Of a stretch of DNA of 64,000 nt, positions 42,222 to 50,862 are shown piece after piece. This stretch comes from CAWKPF01 sp963851415 (GTDB lineage Bacteria > Acidobacteriota > Thermoanaerobaculia > Multivoradales > Multivoraceae). Location of the stretch: assembly GCA_963851415.1 (NCBI GenBank), contig CAWKPF010000002.1, positions 310,001 to 374,000 of the forward strand. Reading direction: 5' to 3'. Positions within the stretch are counted from its first letter, which is position 1, and every line of letters starts with the position of its first letter. The position numbers were made by a program, and so were the translations under genes. Under the pieces are notes generated by a model. It was not told the DNA's origin and did no database searches. It saw only the letters and a list, made by a program, of their open reading frames with translations.

Positions 42222-45200
42222 ATGACCCGCCGCCCGCCGGCTGCGGTCCTACGTGGCCGGCTCGGCGGCCGGGTGGGTACACTCTGTGCTCTCTTCCTCC
42301 TGAGCACCTCCCAGGCAGGCGGGCAGGAAGCCGCCCGCTCGACGGACGTGCCCCCGCCGGCCGCGCGAGAGGCCAATCCCTACCTCGCATTCCTGCCGTT
42401 CGACGCCGAGCCCCGTTGGCCGTACTGGCGCCAACAGCTTCGTCGCCGAGCCGCCGAGCGAAGACAACGACTCGCGGGCGAACGGGCCGACGTCGTGCTC
42501 GCCGAGTCCGAGGCGCCGGGCACTCGAGGCGAGAATGACCATCCAAATCTGGCCGAGCCGCTGCCGGGATTCGGCAGCGCGACGTTTCACGACTCCCGAG
42601 CGACGATTACCGGCTCTCTCTTCCCGCCCGCTGTCGTGCTCGCCTCCGGCCTCGAGCCGGACGGCTCCATCCCGCAGGCCCGGTCGCTGGTCCTCCCCGA
42701 GGGCATCCGACACACCCTCGACGCCACTCTCGGCGACGGCGCCCACGGCAGCACGGCCTCGGGCCGCGGCGATTTCGACTTCTACGCTGTCGTGACGGAC
42801 GACGGCTACCGATGGCTCTCGATCACCGCCAGCGCTGCCCCATCGACCCCCGACTTCGATCCGATCGTGGCGGTGTACGACGCGACGGGGGGTCTGCTCG
42901 CCTACGAGGAGGGAACCATCGAGGGTGGCTTCCTGGTCGATCTCGATGTCTCGTTCGATCTCCTCCTCGAGCGGCCCGGGCCCTACTTCGTTGCCGTCGG
43001 AGGGTGGCTCGAAACTGGATTCAGCGTCCCGCGCGACCCCTTCGACTCCGCCTCGGGCCCGGGAGCCGGCAGCGAAGGCGACTACGCGTTGACCGTGGGT
43101 CTGGCTCTCGACGAAGCGCGGGACGCGGACTTCTTCGCGCTTCCACTTCGCGCAGGTGACGTACTCGGAGCCGCCCTGACCGGGGGCGATGCGGAGCTCC
43201 GACTGGTCGAGCCGTCCGGAGAGCTGGCGGTGGCGACCCGCGGTGACCTCAGCGGACTGTACTCCGAAGCCTCACCCCTACCGGGAGGGGGCGACGCCGC
43301 ACTCGCTCACGTCGCCGCAGAGACCGGAATCTATCGACTCGGCGTCGTCCGGCCGAGCGGTCGCCATCCCGGCGAGTACCGGATCGACGTGCTGGCCCTG
43401 CGCCCGCGCCTGGACGGCGCGCTGGCGCGACGCCAGAAACTCTTCATCGACTTCGACGGCGCCGTGGTGGACCGCGCGTGGTTCAGCACCGGCCCGCCCG
43501 ATCCGGTCTCTCTGTCGCCGTTGACGAGCTATCTACCCCGCTTCGGCCTGGAAGGACGAGAGGACGAGCTGATCGACGCCATCCTGGGAACCGTTCGCGA
43601 GAAGCTCCAGAGCGACGTGCGCCTGCGGGGCGGCAACGGCGACTATTCCACCACCGGGCGAGCGGGTGACTTCGACATCGAACTGCTGTCGAGTCGCGAC
43701 GATCCGGATCCCGACGACCCCTCCACTGGCGGCGACCCCGACACGGCTCGTCTCGTCGTGGGCGGCAGTACCGAAGAACTGCGGCTCGACACCATCGGGA
43801 TCGCCCAGGCTGTCGACGTCGGAAGCTTCGACGGGGCTCTGACCGGCGTGGTGCTCCTCGATCTACTCTCCGATCCCGACGGCGGCGGTTCCTCGCTCCA
43901 CCGCCTCGAGGTCGCTGAGGGCACGGATCGACTCGCGATGGTGGCCGACGTGCTCGGCAAGATCGTCGCACACGAGGCAGGTCACCTGTTCGGCAACTTC
44001 CACACCCAGCGTGACGGCGACCTCGACACCATCATGGACAGCGGCGGACGGATCGAGCGGCTGGCCGGGGTCGGAGACGACGAGATCTGGGACACCCCTG
44101 ACGACTTCGAGGTCGACCTCGACGCCGATCGGTACGAGCCGCGTGAGGGATTCAACGGCATCGAGCGGACCCTCGAGGTCGTGTCCTTCGATCTCCCGGT
44201 CGGAGGCGGCCGGGCCGAGCTGGTCGTCGCACCCGCACGGGTGCAGTTCTCCACCCTGCCCGTCGGGCAGCAGGAGATGCGTACCCTGCTCCTCGGCAAC
44301 GCCGGCAGTACGCCCCTGGCGCTCGACTCGACGACGATTCGCCCGGCCCCTTCGCCCTTCGCGCTGACCTCCTCTCTGCCCCCGAGTCTCGCTGCCGGAG
44401 CGACCGCGTCGGTCCACATCTCCTTCCTGCCGACGGCGAGTGCCGCCAGCGAAGCCGAGCTCGAGCTGGTGACCGATCTCCCCGACCCGAGCGTGAGCGT
44501 GCCCCTGTTCGGGAGCGGCGGGCTTCCCTCTGCCGCCCTCGATCCCACGGGCTTCGACTTCGGCTCCATCGAATATGACTCCGGCGATTCCACCGCCTCG
44601 GTCGATCTGGAGCTCTCCAACTCGGGTACCGGGCCGCTCCTGATCCGCGACGTGCTGTTCACCGGAGCTCACCCGGAGCGCTTCGAGGTGTCCCTGGACG
44701 ACTCTCCCCTGCCGGCCGGGGCGACTCGCATCGCGACCGTGACATTCCACCCCCGAGGAGCCGTCCGAGACTCGAGCGCGCTCCTGCAGGTGACCACCAA
44801 CGACCCCCTGAGCCCGCGCCTCGACGTGAGCCTCTCGGGACGAGCCGAAGGGCCGGACGCGTTTCTCGACCCTCCCCCACCGAGCTTCTACCTCGGTGCC
44901 CCCGAGCTCGGCGAACAGAGGAGCCGCCGCTTTGCGCTGCAGAACCGCGGCACGCGGTCCCTGCACACCACGGCGATCCGACTGATCGACGACGCCTCCG
45001 GTCAGTTCTCTCTCGACGCCCCCACCCTTCCCGCCTCGATTGCACCCTACGAGGCGATCACCGTCGAGGTGTACTTTCGCGCCGTCGAGGCCGGCCTCGC
45101 CACGGCCACGCTCGAGACGCTGAGCGACGATCCCGACACGCCCTCTCTGCAGATCACCCTCTTTGCCATCGGCACCCGCGCCGTGCTCACCGTCAGCCCG

Positions 45201-45590
45201 TCGGAGATCGACTTCGGCTCGGTGGCTCCCGGAATCGGGGCACGCCGAGAGCTCACTCTCGGCAACGAGGGCGACACCACGATGTTCGGAACTCTGACCC
45301 TGACGGGAGACCCGGAGTTCGAACTGCTCGGCAGCCAGAGCTTCGGCCTGCTCGCCGGGGGCGAATTCCAGATCCCCGTACGATTCCGGCCCGACACCGC
45401 GACCCACGTCGCCTTCGCCGAGCTCGTCATCACCAGCAACGACCCCGAGACCCCGACCCTCACCGTGCCGTTGCGCGGTTCCGGCTCGTTCGGCATCCCT
45501 TCGTCCTCGAAGCTCGGCAGCTCGATTCTGATCGTCCTCCTGATGATCAGCGCCGCTCTTGCTCTGGGACGCGGCCGCGGCGCCCCATGA
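42222..45590 (+). CDS. Secreted metzincin-like metalloprotease with Hydin-type repeats and C-terminal membrane anchor
   Basis: 1122 residues. The ATG at 42222 gives a signal peptide (RVGTLCALFLLSTSQAGGQE). An N-terminal region about 80-410 has pre-peptidase-like beta domains (DFDFYAVVTDDGYRWLSIT, ADFFALPLRAGDVLGAAL). The protease core has HEAGHLFGNFH (H584, E585, H588, H594; a perfect HExxHxxGxxH zinc site) and a Met-turn DTIMDSGG (M605), both metzincin hallmarks. From about 670 to 1080, four or so ASPM-SPD2-Hydin-like beta repeats follow (QFSTLPVGQQEMRTLLLGNAG, FDFGSIEYDSG, FGSVAPGIGARRELTLGNEG). The end has a hydrophobic helix plus GRGRGAP, a likely membrane anchor or sorting signal. Acts outside the cell. 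Confidence 0.82.
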   Translation: MTRRPPAAVLRGRLGGRVGTLCALFLLSTSQAGGQEAARSTDVPPPAAREANPYLAFLPFDAEPRWPYWRQQLRRRAAERRQRLAGERADVVLAESEAPGTRGENDHPNLAEPLPGFGSATFHDSRATITGSLFPPAVVLASGLEPDGSIPQARSLVLPEGIRHTLDATLGDGAHGSTASGRGDFDFYAVVTDDGYRWLSITASAAPSTPDFDPIVAVYDATGGLLAYEEGTIEGGFLVDLDVSFDLLLERPGPYFVAVGGWLETGFSVPRDPFDSASGPGAGSEGDYALTVGLALDEARDADFFALPLRAGDVLGAALTGGDAELRLVEPSGELAVATRGDLSGLYSEASPLPGGGDAALAHVAAETGIYRLGVVRPSGRHPGEYRIDVLALRPRLDGALARRQKLFIDFDGAVVDRAWFSTGPPDPVSLSPLTSYLPRFGLEGREDELIDAILGTVREKLQSDVRLRGGNGDYSTTGRAGDFDIELLSSRDDPDPDDPSTGGDPDTARLVVGGSTEELRLDTIGIAQAVDVGSFDGALTGVVLLDLLSDPDGGGSSLHRLEVAEGTDRLAMVADVLGKIVAHEAGHLFGNFHTQRDGDLDTIMDSGGRIERLAGVGDDEIWDTPDDFEVDLDADRYEPREGFNGIERTLEVVSFDLPVGGGRAELVVAPARVQFSTLPVGQQEMRTLLLGNAGSTPLALDSTTIRPAPSPFALTSSLPPSLAAGATASVHISFLPTASAASEAELELVTDLPDPSVSVPLFGSGGLPSAALDPTGFDFGSIEYDSGDSTASVDLELSNSGTGPLLIRDVLFTGAHPERFEVSLDDSPLPAGATRIATVTFHPRGAVRDSSALLQVTTNDPLSPRLDVSLSGRAEGPDAFLDPPPPSFYLGAPELGEQRSRRFALQNRGTRSLHTTAIRLIDDASGQFSLDAPTLPASIAPYEAITVEVYFRAVEAGLATATLETLSDDPDTPSLQITLFAIGTRAVLTVSPSEIDFGSVAPGIGARRELTLGNEGDTTMFGTLTLTGDPEFELLGSQSFGLLAGGEFQIPVRFRPDTATHVAFAELVITSNDPETPTLTVPLRGSGSFGIPSSSKLGSSILIVLLMISAALALGRGRGAP

Positions 45591-45731
45591 GCCCTCTGGA
45601 AAACCGTGCCGAAGGCTGCACCGATTGTGGCATGAATGCGGCAATTGCCTCAGGCGGCAGGATTTGCGCTAGGGTGGCCGGCAGGGGCGAAGCGTGAAGC
45701 GGGCACGGTTCGACCTCGGAGGTGCACAGCG

Positions 45732-46460
45732 ATGACCCAACAGCCGACCCCCTCGCAGATGCCGGAGTCTCAAGGCACGATCGCCCTGGTGGACGACGAG
45801 GAGACGATCCGCGAAAGCGTCGGCTTCGCTCTGCGACGGGATGGCTTCCATGTCGAAACCTATCCCGACGGTCAGGCTGCCTGGGACGCGTTCCAGAAGA
45901 TCCTGCCCGACGTCGTCATTCTCGACATCCTGATGCCACGGATGGACGGCCTCGAGCTCTGCCGGAGGCTACGGGCGCGGTCCGAGCAACTGCCGATCCT
46001 GTTTCTGACCTCGCGCGACGACGAGCTGGATCGAGTGCTCGGCCTGGAGCTGGGTGCCGACGACTACCTCTGCAAGCCCTTCTCGATGCGCGAGCTCGAG
46101 GCCCGGGTGAAGGTCCTGTTCCGACGCCTGATGCTCGGCAAGCGCCCCCCGGAAAACGAAGAGAGAACTCTTCGGCAGGGCGACCTCGTGCTCGACCTGG
46201 ACCGCTACGAAGCCGAATGGAAGGGCCAGACCCTGGCTCTGACCATCACCGAGTTCCTTCTCCTCAAGGCACTGGCGCGCTTCCCCGGCCACGTCAAGAC
46301 CCGGCAACAACTGATGAACGAGGCCTACCCGCACGACGCCTACGTGAGTGAGCGCACCATCGACAGCCACATCAAGCGACTGCGCAAGAAGTTCAACGCC
46401 ATCGACCCCGAGTTCGACTCCGTCGAGACGGTGTACGGGCTCGGCTATCGCTACCGCTAG
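45732..46460 (+). CDS. OmpR-family response regulator (ChvI-like)
   Basis: 242 residues; the ATG is supported by GGAGGTG about 8 bases upstream. Receiver domain: TIALVDDEETIRESVGFAL, VVILDILMPRMDGLELCRRL (phospho-acceptor Asp), ILFLTSRDDELDRVLGLELGADDYLCKPFSMREL (switch Thr and Lys). C-terminal winged helix: LTITEFLLLKALARFPGHVKTRQQLMN, SERTIDSHIKRLRKKFN, VETVYGLGYRYR. Followed 14 bases later by its histidine kinase. The pair resembles ChvI/ChvG, which responds to envelope or acid stress in proteobacteria; the signal here is unknown. Confidence 0.93.
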   Translation: MTQQPTPSQMPESQGTIALVDDEETIRESVGFALRRDGFHVETYPDGQAAWDAFQKILPDVVILDILMPRMDGLELCRRLRARSEQLPILFLTSRDDELDRVLGLELGADDYLCKPFSMRELEARVKVLFRRLMLGKRPPENEERTLRQGDLVLDLDRYEAEWKGQTLALTITEFLLLKALARFPGHVKTRQQLMNEAYPHDAYVSERTIDSHIKRLRKKFNAIDPEFDSVETVYGLGYRYR

Positions 46461-46473
46461 GTTTCGAGAGTCC

Positions 46474-48111
46474 GTGTCGAACACGTCGCCTCCCCACAGT
46501 CTGCGCGAGCGACTCCGGGCTCTGCTGTCGCGAATCTGGCTCCGCCTGCTGGCCTTCAATCTGCTCCTGGTCTTCCTTCCGCTCGCCGCGGTGTTCACCC
46601 TCGCCACCTACGAGCGGCAGCTGCTGGTTCGCCAGGAACGATCGATGGTGCAGCAGGGGCGCCTGCTGGCGGCAGCTCTCGGCGGGCAGGGCGAGCTGAC
46701 TCAGGACAGTGCCCGAGCCCTGCTGAGACGCCTCCAGGGCCGCACCCGAGCTCGGCTCCGAGTGCTCGACGATCAGGGCCGACTGCTCTCCGATACCAGC
46801 ATCCTCGGTCCCGACAGCGCCGACGCAGACCTCGACGGAGTTGCCGAGGAAGACCTCGGCCCAGATCCGCAGGAGAGCTGGCTCTACCGTATCGGCGCCC
46901 TGCCCTTCCGGCTGATCGGTCGCTTCAAGCCACGACCGCCGGTCGGAGAGGCCGACTTCTACGCCAATCAGACGCTCTATCAGGGCTCCGAGATCGCGAA
47001 GGCCCTGGGCGGTGAGTACGGCTCGGCAACCCGCTACACCGGCGGCCAACGCTCGATGACCCTGTACAGTGCGATTCCGGTTCGCAGCGATCTGGACATC
47101 GTCGGGGTCGCCCTCGTGTCGCAGTCGACGTACCAGATCCTGCGCGACCTCTACGAGGTGCGTCTCAGCATCTTCAAGATCTTCCTTGCTTCACTCGGTG
47201 TGGCTCTCGTGCTCGGCCTCATGGTCTCGAAGACCATCGTGCAGCCCCTCGAGGAGCTGCGCCGTGAGACCTTCTCACTGCTCGACGCGAAGGGCCGCCT
47301 GCGAGGCTTGTTTCGCTCCTCTCGTCGCCCTGACGAGATCGGCGATCTGAGCCGCGATCTTCGCGAGCTGGCCCGCCGCCTCAAGGAGCAGCAGGAGTTC
47401 TCACAGTCGTTCGCCGCCGACCTCTCGCACGAGTTCAAGAACCCCCTGGCTTCGATCCGCACCGCTACGGAGGTCCTCGCGGTGCTGGACGACCAGCAAG
47501 AGCGCCAGAGATTCCTGAAGATGATCGAGCGCGACACCGCCCGTCTCGAGCACCTCCTCTCTACCGTTCGCGAACTGGCCAGCATCGACGCCGGCTCCGA
47601 CAGCGACGAGTCGGAGACCATCGCCCTGGCCCCCCTCACTCGCTCGCTGGTCGAAGGTTGGAGTCAGCGTCAGCGCCAGCGTCCGGAGCGCGAGGCGCAT
47701 CCGGTCGAGTTGAACACCAACGGCCTCCCCCTGCACGTCCACGCATCCCCCGAACGACTCGGACAGATCGTCGACAATCTGCTCGACAACGCCGCCAGCT
47801 TCTCACCTCCGGAGGCCCCCATCGAGGTGAGTGTCGACGCCGCCGGCAGGGACGCCGTGATCCGGGTGCAGGACCATGGACCGGGCATTCCGCAACAGCA
47901 CCTCGAGCGTGTGTTCGACCGGTTCTTCAGCTACCGACCGGAGGCACCCCGTGCCGAAGATGACCACTCGGGCCTGGGACTCGCCATCGTCAAAGCGATC
48001 GCCGAGAGCTACGGCGGCCGGGTCGCCGCCGCGCGGGGCCGGGAGGGCGGGGCCGTCTTCGAGATCTACCTGCCTCGGGTCGCTGCCGAGGAGCCCCCAC
48101 TGGCTCGATGA
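46474..48111 (+). CDS. Sensor histidine kinase (ChvG-like)
   Basis: 545 residues from a GTG start. An N-terminal membrane helix (LRLLAFNLLLVFLPLAAVFTLA), a periplasmic sensing domain of about 220 residues with a stretch ANQTLYQGSEIAKALGGEYG that resembles the ChvG stimulus-sensing domain, a second helix (IFKIFLASLGVALVLGLMVS), a HAMP region, then the H-box DLSHEFKNPLASIRTATEV, N-box DNLLDNAASF, and G boxes DHGPGIPQQHLERVFDRFF and HSGLGLAIVKAIAESYGG. Phosphorylates the upstream OmpR-type regulator. Convergent with the LLM oxidoreductase, 16 bases apart. Confidence 0.92.
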   Translation: MSNTSPPHSLRERLRALLSRIWLRLLAFNLLLVFLPLAAVFTLATYERQLLVRQERSMVQQGRLLAAALGGQGELTQDSARALLRRLQGRTRARLRVLDDQGRLLSDTSILGPDSADADLDGVAEEDLGPDPQESWLYRIGALPFRLIGRFKPRPPVGEADFYANQTLYQGSEIAKALGGEYGSATRYTGGQRSMTLYSAIPVRSDLDIVGVALVSQSTYQILRDLYEVRLSIFKIFLASLGVALVLGLMVSKTIVQPLEELRRETFSLLDAKGRLRGLFRSSRRPDEIGDLSRDLRELARRLKEQQEFSQSFAADLSHEFKNPLASIRTATEVLAVLDDQQERQRFLKMIERDTARLEHLLSTVRELASIDAGSDSDESETIALAPLTRSLVEGWSQRQRQRPEREAHPVELNTNGLPLHVHASPERLGQIVDNLLDNAASFSPPEAPIEVSVDAAGRDAVIRVQDHGPGIPQQHLERVFDRFFSYRPEAPRAEDDHSGLGLAIVKAIAESYGGRVAAARGREGGAVFEIYLPRVAAEEPPLAR

Positions 48112-48127
48112 GGGCTCGACCACCCGC

Positions 48128-49036
48128 TTATCGGAGCAGCGCCGCCCGGACCTCCGACAGCCGCGCAGTGGACTCGAGGGCCCGACCGGGATCTCTGGCG
48201 AGGTTTCTCACGAGCACGTCGCTGTAGCCCAGTTCGGCGAGGGACAGGAGGCGCTCACTGACGTCGGCGACGGTACCGATGACCAGGGCCTCCTCGGGGA
48301 AACCGCGATGACCCGATCCCACGGCCTCGCCACGCACCGCCTCGACCTCGGCCTCGTCCGCGCCCACGAACACGTCGCGCCGAATCGCCGTCACTCCGAC
48401 ACTCCGGCCGTGCGCTTCGCAGCGCTCTCGGTACAGAGCAATCTGGCTCTCCGCTTCGACCACCGTCAGGTGCGGAGACGCGATCCATCCTTCGCCGAGT
48501 CGGGCGGCTCGATCGATCGCCGGCGGCGCCGAAGCGCCGATCCACACCTCGAGCGGCTCCGGAGTGACCGGGCTGATGCGTGCCCTGCGAAAGCGATAGC
48601 GTCCGTCGCTCTCCACCTCCTCGCCGGCCAGCAGGCGCCGGATCACATCCAGGGCTTCCTCGAAACGAGAGGGACGATGTCGAGGGTTCACGCCCATGGC
48701 TTCACTCTGCCGATCCGATGGACCGATCGCACACTGCAGGATGAAGCGCCCCCGCGCGACCGACGCGAGGGTGCCGATCTGCTCTGCAAGCAGGACGGGA
48801 TGCCAGAGCGGCAGCAGGTAGAGCGCCCCACACGGCCGATCTCCCCACTCGGCCAGCAGGCGCCCCAGGATCGGCGAGTTCTGGTAGTACGGCAAAGGGG
48901 TCACGTGATGGTCCCCGACGAACAGGCTGTCGAGGCCGGCCTGCTCCGCCACTCGAGCCCGCGCCACCATCCGGCGCACGCCGTCTCGGGGGTCCTCCAC
49001 CGGATGGAAACTCGCCAGGGAGATGCCGACGCGCAC
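48128..49036 (-). CDS. LLM-class flavin-dependent (probably F420) oxidoreductase
   Basis: 302 residues. Luciferase-like monooxygenase fold: MRVGISLASF at the first strand, ARVAEQAGLDSLFVGDHH, LAEQIGTLASVARGRFILQCAIG, RFEEALDVIRRLLAGEEV, PEPLEVWIGASAPPAIDRAARLGEGWI. The pattern is that of F420-dependent LLM enzymes, though FMN use cannot be excluded; no substrate can be named. Only three bases separate its start from the stop of the cupin gene upstream, so the two form an operon. Confidence 0.88.
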   Translation of the reverse strand: MRVGISLASFHPVEDPRDGVRRMVARARVAEQAGLDSLFVGDHHVTPLPYYQNSPILGRLLAEWGDRPCGALYLLPLWHPVLLAEQIGTLASVARGRFILQCAIGPSDRQSEAMGVNPRHRPSRFEEALDVIRRLLAGEEVESDGRYRFRRARISPVTPEPLEVWIGASAPPAIDRAARLGEGWIASPHLTVVEAESQIALYRERCEAHGRSVGVTAIRRDVFVGADEAEVEAVRGEAVGSGHRGFPEEALVIGTVADVSERLLSLAELGYSDVLVRNLARDPGRALESTARLSEVRAALLR

Positions 49037-49039
49037 GGG

Positions 49040-49555
49040 TCACTGCTCCTTCGGTTCGTCGACCAGCCGAGCGAAGTCCTCGATCGCGTCTTCCCGGATC
49101 ACGTCGACTTTCGACCCCTGGCGGATCAGGCGGCGTCCCAGGTCGGGAAAGTGCGCGATCTCCACCTCCCGGCATTCTCCACCCATCAGATAGCGCACGG
49201 GCTCGTCGTAGGGGTTGGTCAGATGATGTGCCACCGACGGCGTCGGAAACGCGACGAAGTCCCCGGCTGACAGCAACGTCTCACGTTCGTCGATCCTCAT
49301 CTGGGCCCTGCCCTCCAGAATGTAGATCCACTCTTCTTCGAAGTCGTGAGAGTGATAGACGAAGGACTCCTTGCCAGGGGCCACGACCACAACGGAGACA
49401 CCGCTGCGCTCGAGACCGGCAGCGCCACTGAGGTGGACTCCGTCTACGTGGGAGCGCTCGTTCCAGGGATGACTGAAGACCTTGCGCCGATCCTCGATCT
49501 CTCCTGCCGAGAGCACCACGGCCGCCTTGCGCTCGGTGACCTCGCGATCCGTCAT
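49040..49555 (-). CDS. Cupin-domain protein
   Basis: 171 residues. Double-stranded beta-helix with the cupin metal-site pattern: YHSHDFEEEWIYILEGRAQMRI (H-x-H-x5-E type motif 1) and AGDFVAFPTPSVAHHLTNP (motif 2 with His). A HSGxxG-type gap between them is of normal size. Cytoplasmic. It could be a small metal-dependent dioxygenase or isomerase, or a sensor. Upstream partner of the LLM oxidoreductase, which suggests a shared small-molecule pathway (inference). Confidence 0.85.
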   Translation of the reverse strand: MTDREVTERKAAVVLSAGEIEDRRKVFSHPWNERSHVDGVHLSGAAGLERSGVSVVVVAPGKESFVYHSHDFEEEWIYILEGRAQMRIDERETLLSAGDFVAFPTPSVAHHLTNPYDEPVRYLMGGECREVEIAHFPDLGRRLIRQGSKVDVIREDAIEDFARLVDEPKEQ

Positions 49556-49618
49556 GAATCCACAGTCCTCCTGTCCAGATTCGCTCTTTGTACTCTACTG
49601 CTCAGCGCACCGCCCTGC

Positions 49619-50827
49619 TCAGCGCATCGCCTCGACGGCCACGCCGAGCGCGGCCCCGAGCAACACCAACAACCAGGGGGGGCACCGTGCGAAGCGCAGC
49701 AGCCCGAAGGCGCTCAGCGCCATCGCCAGGTCCGGGCCACCAAGCACCGAGCGCGAGAAGACGGGATCGTAGAGCGCGGCCAACAACAAGCCGACCACGG
49801 CGGCGTTGACCCCGAGCATGGCTCGGCGGGCCCGCGGACGAGAGCCCAGCGCCCGCCACGCCGGCAGCGCGCCTGCCAGCAGGAGGAACGACGGCAGATA
49901 GATCGCCACCAGCGCCAGCAGGCCACCCCTGACCCCGCCCGGACCCACCTCCAGCACCGAACCGAGGTAGGCGGCAAAGGTGAAGAGCGGCCCGGGCACC
50001 GCCTGGGCCACACCGTAGCCCGCGAGGAAGAGATCGGGGTCCGCCCAACCCGGCTCCACGACTGCCGAGTCGAGCAGCGGGAGGACGACGTGACCTCCGC
50101 CGAACACCAGCGCACCCGAGCGGAAGAAGCGATCGAAGACACCCAGACTCTCGGCGGCGGCACCGCCCGGGGGAGCCACCCCGAGAGCGGACAGCAGCCA
50201 GGGCACGCAACCCGAGAGTAGAACCAGAAACGCGACGATCGCGGCCCAGGCCCAGCCTGCGCCGATCGCCCCCTGAGACGGCGAGGGGGCAGACCTGGTC
50301 TCGGGGAGCAGCAGCGAACCGGCCACCGCTGCGACAACCAGCACGAGCGGAGCGGTGATGGGCGCAGGCACCAGCAGCACGACCACCGCAGTGGCCACCG
50401 CGAAACCGGCCCGCAGCGCGTCGGGGCACAGCCGCTCCGACATGCTCCACACTGCGTTCGCCACGACTGCCACGGCGACCAGCTGAAGTCCGTGCAGCAG
50501 TCCGGCTGGCAGCGCGTCCTGCCAGGAGACCATGGCCCGCGCCACCGCGAGCATGATGAGCACCGAAACCGCGCAGAAGCCGACCCACGCCGCCAGTCCA
50601 CCCAGCGGCCCGGCTCGATGCGCTCCGATCGCGATGGCAACCTGGCTGCTGGCCGGACCGGGCAGCAACTGGCCGAGACCGACCAGATCGGCGAACTCCC
50701 TCTCGTCCAACCAGTGCCGACGCGCCACGAACTCTTCTCGCAGGTAGCCCAGGTGAGCGACCGGACCGCCGAACGACATGGCACCCAGCCGCAGGAACGC
50801 CAGCAACACCTCGATGACCCGCCCCAT
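49619..50827 (-). CDS. chrA: Chromate transporter (CHR family, two-domain)
   Basis: 402 residues, the two-domain (long) form. Each half has the family motif: FLRLGAMSFGGPVAHLGYLREEFVARRHWLDEREFADLVGLGQLLPGPASSQVA in the first half, and ALVFGGGHVVLPLLDSAVV, FLAGYGVAQAVPGPLFTFAAYLG in the second. About 10-12 helices. CHR proteins export or import chromate and sulfate-like anions. Start chosen at an ATG with GAGGAGCGACG upstream. Follows the bactofilin-like gene by 35 bases on the same strand and may be co-transcribed. Confidence 0.93.
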   Translation of the reverse strand: MGRVIEVLLAFLRLGAMSFGGPVAHLGYLREEFVARRHWLDEREFADLVGLGQLLPGPASSQVAIAIGAHRAGPLGGLAAWVGFCAVSVLIMLAVARAMVSWQDALPAGLLHGLQLVAVAVVANAVWSMSERLCPDALRAGFAVATAVVVLLVPAPITAPLVLVVAAVAGSLLLPETRSAPSPSQGAIGAGWAWAAIVAFLVLLSGCVPWLLSALGVAPPGGAAAESLGVFDRFFRSGALVFGGGHVVLPLLDSAVVEPGWADPDLFLAGYGVAQAVPGPLFTFAAYLGSVLEVGPGGVRGGLLALVAIYLPSFLLLAGALPAWRALGSRPRARRAMLGVNAAVVGLLLAALYDPVFSRSVLGGPDLAMALSAFGLLRFARCPPWLLVLLGAALGVAVEAMR

Positions 50828-50862
50828 CGTCGCTCCTCTCGATGGCCGATCCGGCGCCTGGC

